Part shown: piece after piece, positions 25,114 through 30,554 of the stretch | Layout: each line of letters opens with the position of its first letter | How positions within the stretch are numbered: the stretch's first letter is position 1 | Source: an uncultured Eubacteriales bacterium | GTDB lineage: Bacteria; Bacillota_A; Clostridia; Lachnospirales; Cellulosilyticaceae | Assembly: GCA_900556665.1 (NCBI GenBank) | Contig: USPX01000005.1 | Coordinates: forward strand, 1 to 30,554 | Length of the DNA stretch: 30,554 nt | Direction: 5' to 3' | Notes under the pieces: model-generated | The model's input: the letters and a program-made list of their open reading frames with translations, nothing else | What the model was told of the DNA's origin: nothing | The model's database searches: none | Translations under genes and position numbers: made by a program

Positions 25114-25485
25114 ATGAAAATATATTATGGAGAGACTCAAATTGATCCAAATCCTAAATGTAAGGTGCAGTGTGTAAATGTTTATTGTCATAAAATATGT
25201 GGAGATATGTGTAGCAGTCAGGGACTGGAAGGATATATTTATAATGCTTGTACTAGGAAACCTGTAAAGCATGCAACTATAATACTTGAGAATAAATTTT
25301 TTAAGGAAACTTGTGTAACAGATTGTAAGGGACATTATAAAATATATTTACCTTGTAGGAATACATGGTGCAAAATAAAAATAAAAAAGCATGGTCGTTA
25401 TAGATATTATTGTTGTAAGTTATACGTTGAAAAAGAGAAAATGAATTTTAAAATTTATCCTAGATGTAGTAATTACTATAAATAG
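25114..25485 (+). CDS. Cysteine- and lysine-rich small protein with a regulatory-like beta domain
   Basis: A 123-residue protein with 13 Cys, many Lys and about 15 Tyr. The N-terminal cluster runs C-x3-C-x4-C-x3-C-x3-C at residues 16-33. After it, GLEGYIYNACTRKPVKHATI and CVTDCKGHYKIYLPC follow the pattern of a carboxypeptidase-regulatory-like repeat, as in the neighbour upstream. There is no signal peptide. ATG 25114 has GGAGG at 25104-25108; an ATG at 25102 overlaps that site and is rejected. It is 27 bases after the previous gene and followed by a terminator, so the two form a small unit. Cys/Tyr/Lys-rich make-up resembles spore-coat proteins, but metal binding is equally possible. No function can be assigned. 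Confidence 0.8.
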   Translation: MKIYYGETQIDPNPKCKVQCVNVYCHKICGDMCSSQGLEGYIYNACTRKPVKHATIILENKFFKETCVTDCKGHYKIYLPCRNTWCKIKIKKHGRYRYYCCKLYVEKEKMNFKIYPRCSNYYK

Positions 25486-25493
25486 CATTTATA

Positions 25494-25529
25494 CTGGAGC
25501 AAGTGATATTCACAGGCTCCAGCTTTTTT
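25494..25529 (+). terminator. Intrinsic terminator after the Cys-rich gene
   Basis: CTGGAGC (25494-25500) pairs with GCTCCAG (25516-25522) around a 15-base loop, followed by six T (25524-25529). Confidence 0.8.
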
Positions 25530-25610
25530 ACATCATAAAAGAAATGGAGAAAAATATAACAATATAGTTAAAGAAAATTTATATATAATTTATAAAATAT
25601 ATTAAGAGGG

Positions 25611-25639
25611 TTGTAAAAATGATAGAAAAACTGAATAAT
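25611..25639 (+). promoter_or_regulatory. Possible promoter of the ppnP-like gene
   Basis: TTGTAA (25611-25616), 17 bases, AATAAT (25634-25639) in a very AT-rich stretch. The match is moderate and such elements arise by chance in AT-rich DNA. Confidence 0.4.
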
Positions 25640-25687
25640 ATATTGTAGAATATAAAGAAAAGTAAAAATAATAAAGGGGTCTTGAGT

Positions 25688-25995
25688 ATGGTACAATTTG
25701 AAAATGTAACTTTAATGAAAAAAGCAAATGTATATTTTGATGGCAATGTAACAAGTCGAACGATCTTTTTACCAGATGGAGAAAGAAAAACTTTAGGGAT
25801 TATGTGTCCAGGAGAATATGTTTTTAAAACAGGGCTTAAAGAAGTAATGGAAATCTTAGCGGGCAATATGGAAGTTAAGTTACCAAATAGTGATACTTTT
25901 GTAAGTTATAAAGAAGGAGAAATTTTCGAAGTACCAGCTTTGAGGTACGCGTAAAAGAAGTAAGTGATTACTGCTGCTCTTATGTGAAAGAATAA
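25688..25995 (+). pseudogene. ppnP: Pyrimidine/purine nucleoside phosphorylase (PpnP) family gene with a 3' frameshift
   Basis: The product resembles PpnP (formerly YaiE, DUF1255), a small cupin that splits nucleosides with phosphate. Matching blocks are [35 protein letters not shown] and [10 protein letters not shown] and then [14 protein letters not shown] 25688 has AAGGGG seven bases upstream; a TTG at 25682 is less likely. The open frame ends at TAA 25952-25954 with the odd tail LRYA (88 residues). The expected C-terminus, [18 protein letters not shown], is encoded just after, in another frame, to TAA 25993-25995. By comparison with the family, which has about four residues between VP and F, some 10 bases seem missing near 25938-25941, giving a frameshift. 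The short product lacks its last beta strands and is probably inactive. Confidence 0.75.
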
Positions 25996-26064
25996 GTAGG
26001 AATAGAAAGTTAAAAAACTTATATAATAGGATAGATTACAAAGTAAATAAATGGGGATTAGATA

Positions 26065-26940
26065 ATGGACATAAAGAAGACTACATGGCGAGGCGATATA
26101 CTACTTTTAATTACAGCAATAGTATGGGGTGGAGGCTTTATAGGTGTAGCTAAGGCATTAGATACATTGGGGCCGTTTTATACTATAGCGATACGTTTTT
26201 TGATTGCAAGTATATTAATGAGTATTGTTTTTTTGAAAAGGCTTAAAAAGACTACAAAAGAAGATATCCTTGCAGGTACTGTAAGTGGCGGATTTTTGTT
26301 TTTAGGATTTGCAGGACAGACTGTGGCTGCTGAGTTTTTAAGTGTAGGAAAGCTAGCCTTTTTAACAGCACTTAATGTACTGATTGTACCGTTTTTATCT
26401 TATATTGTTTTTAAGGAAGTTATTAAGAAACATCATGTTATTGCCAGTATTATCGCAATAATAGGCTTTGGATTTCTTAATTTAAATGCAGAAACAGGTT
26501 TTAGTGTAGGTGTGGGAGAGATATTAGCTATATTAGGTGCAATCTTTTTTGCGGGGCAGATTACAGCACTAGGACATTATACAAAGCAAGGGGATGTTTG
26601 TTTGCTTTCTGTATTTCAAATGCTAACATGTTGCATATTAGGATTTGTATGTGCAGTTATTTTTGAAGAAGCACCACAAAATATAGGGCTAGAAATGCTG
26701 ATGCCAGTAAGCTATTTAGGAGTTTTTAGTACCTTTTTAGCGTTCTTATGCCAAACTGTTGGTCAGAAGTATACAACCTCTGCAAGGGCAGCCATTATTA
26801 TGTCCTTGGAATCAGTATTCGGGACACTATTTTCTATTATGATCTTAAGTGAAAAGCTCACAATTAATGTGGGGATAGGTGCCTGTTTGATTTTGGTAAG
26901 TGTAATAATTGCTGAGTATATGCATGCTATAATGGAATAG
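26065..26940 (+). CDS. EamA-family (DMT superfamily) transporter
   Basis: A polytopic membrane protein of 291 residues with the two-fold EamA repeat and about ten hydrophobic segments. The N-terminus ITAIVWGGGFIGVAKALDTLGPFYTIAIRFLIA is typical of the first repeat, and FLAFLCQTVGQKYTTSARAAIIMSLESVFGTLFSIMILSEKL of the second. Members export amino acids, nucleotides-related compounds or other metabolites; the substrate cannot be told from sequence. ATG 26065 has GGGG eight bases upstream. It follows the ppnP-like gene by 69 bases without a terminator, so they may be co-transcribed, though a TATAAT at 26022-26027 could mark its own weak promoter. Confidence 0.88.
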   Translation: MDIKKTTWRGDILLLITAIVWGGGFIGVAKALDTLGPFYTIAIRFLIASILMSIVFLKRLKKTTKEDILAGTVSGGFLFLGFAGQTVAAEFLSVGKLAFLTALNVLIVPFLSYIVFKEVIKKHHVIASIIAIIGFGFLNLNAETGFSVGVGEILAILGAIFFAGQITALGHYTKQGDVCLLSVFQMLTCCILGFVCAVIFEEAPQNIGLEMLMPVSYLGVFSTFLAFLCQTVGQKYTTSARAAIIMSLESVFGTLFSIMILSEKLTINVGIGACLILVSVIIAEYMHAIME

Positions 26941-26966
26941 CAAAATTATACATACTATGTAAACGG

Positions 26967-26995
26967 TTGAAAAAATCGTTAGAAGTAGGTATAAT
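26967..26995 (+). promoter_or_regulatory. Sigma-A promoter of queT
   Basis: TTGAAA (26967-26972), a 17-base spacer and a perfect TATAAT (26990-26995). Transcription would begin near 27002, about ten bases before the preQ1-type aptamer. Confidence 0.8.
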
Positions 26996-27011
26996 GGAAG
27001 GTAATTGCATA

Positions 27012-27052
27012 AAGACAGTTCGTGAACCTCCTGTCTAAAAATAAAACTACGG
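27012..27052 (+). promoter_or_regulatory. PreQ1-I riboswitch
   Basis: Stem P1 AGACAG (27013-27018) with CTGTCT (27031-27036) encloses the loop TTCGTGAACCTC, followed by the A-rich tail AAAATAAAACTACGG. In the preQ1-I class the tail folds back on the loop: here TACG (27048-27051) can pair with CGTG (27021-27024). The loop AACC and A-rich strand fit the class. Its position before a queT-family gene, a queuosine-precursor transporter, strongly supports the call. Confidence 0.8.
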
Positions 27053-27125
27053 TAAGATAAGAGAATAAAAAGATAAATAAATCCATATTATAGGTACGAT
27101 GTTATATATGGAATGATTATATGAG

Positions 27126-27163
27126 GTCATTAGTAGAGAGGAAACTATACTAATGGCTTTTTT
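27126..27163 (+). terminator. Leader terminator upstream of queT
   Basis: GTCATTAGTA (27126-27135) pairs with TACTAATGGC (27148-27157, one G-U) and is followed by six T (27158-27163). It lies between the preQ1 aptamer and the queT start, so it is the likely expression platform. Upstream, CCATATTATA (27083-27092) can pair with TATATATGG (27103-27111) with one bulge, and AATGA (27112-27116) with TCATT (27127-27131), an arrangement that could act as antiterminator. Confidence 0.8.
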
Positions 27164-27224
27164 AGCGTTATATGAACTATTTGATTTATGCAGATTTGAA
27201 AAAGTATTATTAAAGGAGAGGCTT

Positions 27225-27764
27225 ATGAAAGCAAAAATGACAACTAAACAACTTGTTCAAATTGCAATGATCGCAGCAATTTACGCAGTACTTACAGCAA
27301 TCTTTTCAAGTATCAGCTTTACACCACTACAACTTAGATTATCAGAGATTATGGTATTCTTAGCGTATTTTAATCCTATTTATATTATTGGTTTAACATT
27401 AGGATGCTTTATTGTAAATATTTTAATGTCACCTTATTTATTAATGGATGGCGTATTTGGAACACTTGCTACATTCTTAAGTGTAAGTGCCATTTATTAC
27501 ACAGCTAAAGCATTTAAAGGCAGTAAAAAAGGACTTATTGTAGCGTCTATTTGGCCAACTATTATTAATGGACTTATTGTAGGATGGATTATCTATACAT
27601 GTAGTATTGCAGAAGGTAGTATGACAAAAGATATTGCAGCATTAGTAGGACTTATGGGAAATGTAGCTTTTGGTGAGTTCATTGTAGTATCAATTATTGG
27701 TGTACCAGTTGTGTACTTTATTATGAGTCGTTATCAATCTGTTATTAAGAAATTAACGAAGTAA
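27225..27764 (+). CDS. queT: QueT-family queuosine precursor (preQ1) transporter
   Basis: A hydrophobic protein of 179 residues in the QueT family (PF06177), predicted to be the substrate-binding membrane component of an ECF-type vitamin transporter for queuosine precursors. It shows IAMIAAIYAVLTAIFSSISFTPLQLRLSEIM, the hallmark of the family, then YFNPIYIIGLTLGCFIVNILMSPY and GVFGTLATFLSV, and about five to six membrane segments. The start is ATG 27225 with AAAGGAGAGG at 27212-27221. A longer frame from ATG 27153 begins inside the leader terminator and is rejected. It is monocistronic, behind a preQ1 riboswitch and closed by a strong terminator. No ECF ATPase or EcfT is nearby, as expected for a shared energy module. 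Confidence 0.92.
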   Translation: MKAKMTTKQLVQIAMIAAIYAVLTAIFSSISFTPLQLRLSEIMVFLAYFNPIYIIGLTLGCFIVNILMSPYLLMDGVFGTLATFLSVSAIYYTAKAFKGSKKGLIVASIWPTIINGLIVGWIIYTCSIAEGSMTKDIAALVGLMGNVAFGEFIVVSIIGVPVVYFIMSRYQSVIKKLTK

Positions 27765-27791
27765 GATTTAATTGATTAAAATAAATAGCCT

Positions 27792-27833
27792 AAAAGGGTA
27801 TGATGAAATAAAAAAATTCATCATACCCTTTTT
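27792..27833. terminator. Strong terminator after queT
   Basis: AAAAGGGTATGATGAA (27792-27807) pairs perfectly with 27817-27832 around a nine-base loop: 16 base pairs with A and T tracts at the ends. Confidence 0.93.
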
Positions 27834-27923
27834 ATGAAATTAAGTAATACCAAAGAGTTGAATTGTAATTAATTTTATTTAAGATAATAAAAAGTAAAAT
27901 AAAAAAATATTTTTTAATATAAA

Positions 27924-27950
27924 AAAGGAAAAATACAAAGGGCGTCGAAT
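27924..27950 (+). promoter_or_regulatory. Sigma-H-type promoter of hpf
   Basis: AAAGGAAAA at 27924-27932 and GTCGAAT at 27944-27950, 11 bases apart, fit the Bacillus sigma-H consensus (RnAGGAwWW, 11-12 bases, RnnGAAT) at every fixed position. In Bacillus subtilis the hpf homologue (yvyD) is under sigma-H and sigma-B control. A TATAAT at 27954-27959 could be an overlapping sigma-A -10 but has no good -35. The stretch before it, 27834-27923, is very AT-rich with nothing else visible. Confidence 0.6.
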
Positions 27951-27956
27951 ATATAT

Positions 27957-28087
27957 AATATAACCAGTTGTTTTATAAGAAATAAAAGCAGTACTGAAAC
28001 AGCCGGTAGCCACTAGGGTTACACTTACAGCTAATTGTATAACTTAGATAAGTAGGTGATGGCGAGTGGTTGAAAGGAGAGGTACAT
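27957..28087 (+). ncRNA. Structured leader of hpf, candidate raiA-type RNA
   Basis: About 130 bases, clearly less AT-rich than the flanks, precede the hpf start. AGCCACT (28008-28014) pairs with AGTGGTT (28065-28071). Inside, ACTTA (28023-28027) pairs with TAAGT (28049-28053) and CTAA (28031-28034) with TTAG (28044-28047). The unpaired GGTGATGGCGAG before the closing strand looks conserved-like. The right closing arm ends just before the ribosome binding site AAAGGAGAGG. An RNA class named raiA is known upstream of such genes in Firmicutes; I suspect membership from position and look, without being able to test the consensus. Full-length members may extend further. Confidence 0.45.
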
Positions 28088-28633
28088 ATGAAATACAATA
28101 TTATCGGAAAAAACATTGAAGTTACAGAGGCATTAGAAAGTGCAGTTGTAGAAAAATTAGAAAAACTTGATAAATACTTTAATGATAGTGTTGAAGCCCA
28201 AGTAACTCTTATCGTAGAAAAACTTAGTCATATTATTGAAATTACAATTCCATTTAACGGAACTGTTCTACGAGCAGAAGTAGAAGGCAGAAATATGTAT
28301 AACATTATGGATGATGCAGTAGCTGTTATCGAGAAACAAGTTAATAAATTCAAACATAAATTAAAAAATAAACATAGAAACGGTATTAGTCAATTTACAC
28401 CAGATTTCCTCCGTGAAGAAGTAGAAGACAGTAACGGAGCAGAGCTTAAAATTGACCGTAAAAAGAAATTTGCAATTAAACCAATGGATGCAGAAGAAGC
28501 TGTACTCCAAATGGAACTTGTGGGACATAATTTCTTCGTATACTTAGATGCAGAGACAGAAGAAGTAAATGTAGTTTACAAGAGAAAAAATGGTACATAT
28601 GGATTAATCGAGCCAGCGCTTGATGAAGAATAA
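28088..28633 (+). CDS. hpf: Ribosome hibernation promoting factor, long form
   Basis: Binds the 30S decoding region and pairs ribosomes into inactive 100S dimers in stationary phase. The N-terminal S30AE domain covers about residues 1-100 (YNIIGKNIEVTEALESAVVEKLEKLDKYF; VLRAEVEGRNMYNIMDDAV). A charged linker follows, and the C-terminal dimerisation domain, about 125-181, has AVLQMELVGHNFFVYLDAETEEVNVVYKRKNGTYGLIEP. The 181 residues correspond to the long type of Firmicutes. ATG 28088 has AAAGGAGAGG upstream; a start at 28070 would add six residues overlapping that site. The gene is monocistronic, with its own promoter, leader and terminator. Confidence 0.95.
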   Translation: MKYNIIGKNIEVTEALESAVVEKLEKLDKYFNDSVEAQVTLIVEKLSHIIEITIPFNGTVLRAEVEGRNMYNIMDDAVAVIEKQVNKFKHKLKNKHRNGISQFTPDFLREEVEDSNGAELKIDRKKKFAIKPMDAEEAVLQMELVGHNFFVYLDAETEEVNVVYKRKNGTYGLIEPALDEE

Positions 28634-28640
28634 AAATAAC

Positions 28641-28675
28641 AAAAAGCTGTAGCATAAACGTGCTACAGCTTTTTT
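28641..28675. terminator. Terminator between hpf and the convergent ABC exporter
   Basis: AAAAAGCTGTAGCA (28641-28654) pairs with TGCTACAGCTTTTT (28661-28674) around a six-base loop. With an A tract on one side and a T tract on the other it should work in both directions. Confidence 0.93.
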
Positions 28676-28702
28676 GTATTTAAAGTTTTATACTTCTAAA
28701 TA

Positions 28703-30490
28703 CTAAGCAAATTGGCTATTATAGAGGTTTGCATAAAGGCCGCCTTCAGCAAGTAATTCTTCATGAGTACCTTTTTCTACAATTGTACCTTGTTTCATAA
28801 CTAAAATCATATCTGCATTTTTAATAGTAGAGAGCCTATGAGCAATGACGAAACTAGTACGTCCCTCCATAAGGCGATTCATAGCCTTTTGGATATGACC
28901 TTCTGTACGCGTATCTACGTTGCTAGTAGCCTCATCTAGAATGAGAATAGTTGAATCTGCTAAGATAGCACGTGCAATGGTTAAAAGTTGCTTTTGGCCT
29001 TGTGAAATATTAGAGCCTTCTTCATTAATTAAAGTATCATAACCATCTGGCAAGGTTTCAATAAACTGATCCGCGAAAGCAGCCTTGGCAGCAGCTTTGA
29101 TTTCTTCTAAACTGGCATTTTCTTTAGAATAACCAATATTGTCTTTAATGGTTCCTTTAAAGAGCCAAGTATCTTGGAGTACCATACCAAATAGATTACG
29201 TAAGTCACCTCGGCGAAGTTTAGTAATATCTACACCATCTACATTGATACTACCGCCTTGAATTTCATAAAATCGCATTAAAAGATTAATAAGTGTTGTT
29301 TTTCCGGCCCCTGTAGGTCCTACTACAGCAACTGTTTGACCAGCTTTTGCATTGAATGAAATGTCTTGCATAAGTGGTTTGTTTGGATTGTAACCGAATT
29401 TTACATTTTTGAAGCTAACTTGTCCTTTAGGATTTGAGATGACATCAGGAGAAGTTTCTTCGGCTACTTCATTTTCAGCATCGAGTATTTCGAAGATACG
29501 TTCGGCAGAGGCAACGGTTGATTGAAGGATATTGGCAATATTAGCGACTTGATTAATCGGTTGCATAAATTGTCTAGTATATTGAATGAAGGCTTGTATA
29601 TCCCCTACAGAGATTCGGCCACTTATAACATATTGCCCCCCAAGTACAGCGATGAAGACATAGCCTAGATTACTAACGAGACTCATAATAGGCATAATAA
29701 GGCCTGAAACAAATTGAGCTTTTACACTGACATCATAAAGGGAGTCATTAAGCTCAGTGAATTTATGCATAATCTGATTTTCTTGGTTAAAAGATTTAAT
29801 TACTGCATGGCCCGTGTAGGATTCTTCCACATGGCCATTAAGGAGTCCTAGCTGGGTTTGCTGAGTAAGAAAGTAACTTTGTGAACGCTTAATAACAGGT
29901 CGGCTTAATAGGGCACCTAATGGCAAAGTGATTAATACGATTAAAGTAAGCACAGGATTAATAGTGAGCATCATAATGATAACGCCAATAATCGTAATAA
30001 CGGAGGTAATAATTTGCGTTAAACTTTGTTGAAGAGTTGTACTAATATTATCAATATCATTTGTCACACGGCTTAGTAAATCGCCAGTGGAATGACTATC
30101 GATATATTTAAGAGGTAGCTTACTCAGTTTATGATCAACTTCTTCTCTTAAGCTAAAAACTGTTTGTTGTGCAACATCTGCCATAACATATTGTGCAAAA
30201 TAAGAAAATAGCGCACTTAAAATATAAAAGGCAGTAAGCCAAAGTAGAGTATTTATAATGGCATTAAAGTCAAAAGTGCCAATAGCTACCCCTGCAAAGA
30301 GAAAGGTAGTCACACGTCCTACAAATTTAGGGGCAATAACTGAGAAGATTGTACTAATAATATTTAAAAGAATTACAATAAAGAGCTGCTTGCGTTTAGG
30401 TCCAAGATAACCTAAAAGGCGTAATAAGGAGCCTTTGAAATTCTTGGCTGTAGCATTACCACGATGAGAGTTATGACCAGATTTCATCAT
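28703..30490 (-). CDS. ABC exporter subunit, fused membrane and ATPase domains
   Basis: A 595-residue half-transporter of the multidrug or lipid exporter type. Residues about 30-320 form the six-helix membrane domain (LFIVILLNIISTIFSVIAPK and following segments; the loop PLKYIDSHSTGDLLSRVTND is typical). The ATPase domain has Walker A GPTGAGKTT from residue 391, a slightly degenerate signature ISQGQKQLLTIARA, Walker B with catalytic Glu ILILDEATSNVDTRTE and the switch His in VIAHRLSTI. Start ATG 30490 has GGAGG nine bases upstream, inside the end of the preceding gene. The 4-base ATGA overlap with the partner gene indicates a heterodimeric exporter. Its substrate is not readable. Confidence 0.93.
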   Translation of the reverse strand: MMKSGHNSHRGNATAKNFKGSLLRLLGYLGPKRKQLFIVILLNIISTIFSVIAPKFVGRVTTFLFAGVAIGTFDFNAIINTLLWLTAFYILSALFSYFAQYVMADVAQQTVFSLREEVDHKLSKLPLKYIDSHSTGDLLSRVTNDIDNISTTLQQSLTQIITSVITIIGVIIMMLTINPVLTLIVLITLPLGALLSRPVIKRSQSYFLTQQTQLGLLNGHVEESYTGHAVIKSFNQENQIMHKFTELNDSLYDVSVKAQFVSGLIMPIMSLVSNLGYVFIAVLGGQYVISGRISVGDIQAFIQYTRQFMQPINQVANIANILQSTVASAERIFEILDAENEVAEETSPDVISNPKGQVSFKNVKFGYNPNKPLMQDISFNAKAGQTVAVVGPTGAGKTTLINLLMRFYEIQGGSINVDGVDITKLRRGDLRNLFGMVLQDTWLFKGTIKDNIGYSKENASLEEIKAAAKAAFADQFIETLPDGYDTLINEEGSNISQGQKQLLTIARAILADSTILILDEATSNVDTRTEGHIQKAMNRLMEGRTSFVIAHRLSTIKNADMILVMKQGTIVEKGTHEELLAEGGLYANLYNSQFA

Positions 30491-30554
30491 AGAGCATGAC
30501 CTCCTTCTAGTTCTTCCTTAGAAAGTTGAGATTCAGCAATTTCTCTATAAGTCT
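30487..30554 (-). CDS. ABC exporter partner subunit, C-terminal end only (cut by window edge)
   Basis: The minus strand from the window edge reads TYREIAESQLSKEELEGGHA then L and a TGA at 30489-30487. This YREIAESQLSKEE tail is characteristic of ABC exporter subunits. The stop overlaps the ATG of the next gene by four bases, so both subunits are translated from one mRNA and probably form a heterodimer. Only 21 residues are visible. Confidence 0.8.
   Translation of the reverse strand, partial: TYREIAESQLSKEELEGGHAL

Noticed and set aside
25619..25648. Nine-codon frame with a GAGGG upstream
   Set aside because: It overlaps the likely promoter of the ppnP-like gene, so it would not be transcribed from it; probably chance in AT-rich DNA.
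27153..27224. Longer start for queT
   Set aside because: The added codons run through the terminator T tract and leader; ATG 27225 has a strong ribosome binding site and begins the family homology.
1..30554. Mobile element, CRISPR array, phage or defence island
   Set aside because: No transposase, integrase, regularly spaced repeats or defence-type proteins were seen on either strand.

Overview
The window is AT-rich DNA whose gene content, strong Shine-Dalgarno sites, intrinsic terminators, riboswitches and a sporulation-type sigma-H promoter candidate all point to an anaerobic, Gram-positive Clostridia member. A Lachnospirales or Cellulosilyticum-like genome is my guess, from protein flavour only. 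About 19 kb of it is one long anaerobic (early cobalt insertion) cobalamin operon.

Layout. 1-2467: a polar amino acid ABC transporter operon (binding lipoprotein, permease, ATPase) with a good sigma-A promoter and a terminator; the binding-protein gene carries a one-base frameshift near its 3' end. 2485-4749 (minus): a cytosolic LacI-type sensor domain fused to a GGDEF diguanylate cyclase. 4750-5284: divergent intergenic region with an extended -10 promoter, a cobalamin riboswitch and an intrinsic terminator. 5285-24078: cbiP-cbiA-cbiB-cobD-cbiC-cbiD-cbiE-cbiT-cbiF-cbiH-cbiK-cbiL-hemA-hemC-cobA/hemD-hemB-(Cys-rich small protein)-cobT-cobU-cobS, closed by a strong terminator. 24133-25529: two unfamiliar proteins, one cysteine-free with three beta-sandwich repeats and one very cysteine-rich. 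25611-26940: a disrupted ppnP-like gene and an EamA-type transporter. 26967-27833: a preQ1-I type riboswitch, a second leader terminator and queT. 27924-28675: a sigma-H-like promoter, a structured leader and long-form hpf. 28703-30554 (minus): a heterodimer-type ABC exporter, one subunit complete and its partner cut by the window edge.

How it works together. The hem genes make uroporphyrinogen III from glutamyl-tRNA. CobA diverts it to precorrin-2, CbiK inserts cobalt, and CbiL/H/F/D/E/T/C plus CbiA build the corrin ring. CbiP, CbiB and CobD add the amides and the aminopropanol arm, and CobU/S/T build the lower ligand. Putting hemA, hemB, hemC and hemD behind the B12 riboswitch suggests that tetrapyrrole synthesis here mainly serves B12. 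Several expected steps have no gene in the window: HemL, precorrin-2 dehydrogenase, CbiG, CbiJ, the corrinoid adenosyltransferase, the final phosphatase and cobalt uptake.

The most interesting leads are the sigma-H promoter plus structured leader of hpf, the cysteine-rich protein pair after cobS, the Cys-rich protein inside the operon in the face of the missing cbiG/cbiJ, and the structured spacers between operon genes. Nothing here is a clear-cut new defence or mobile system. No tRNA, rRNA, CRISPR or insertion sequence was seen.
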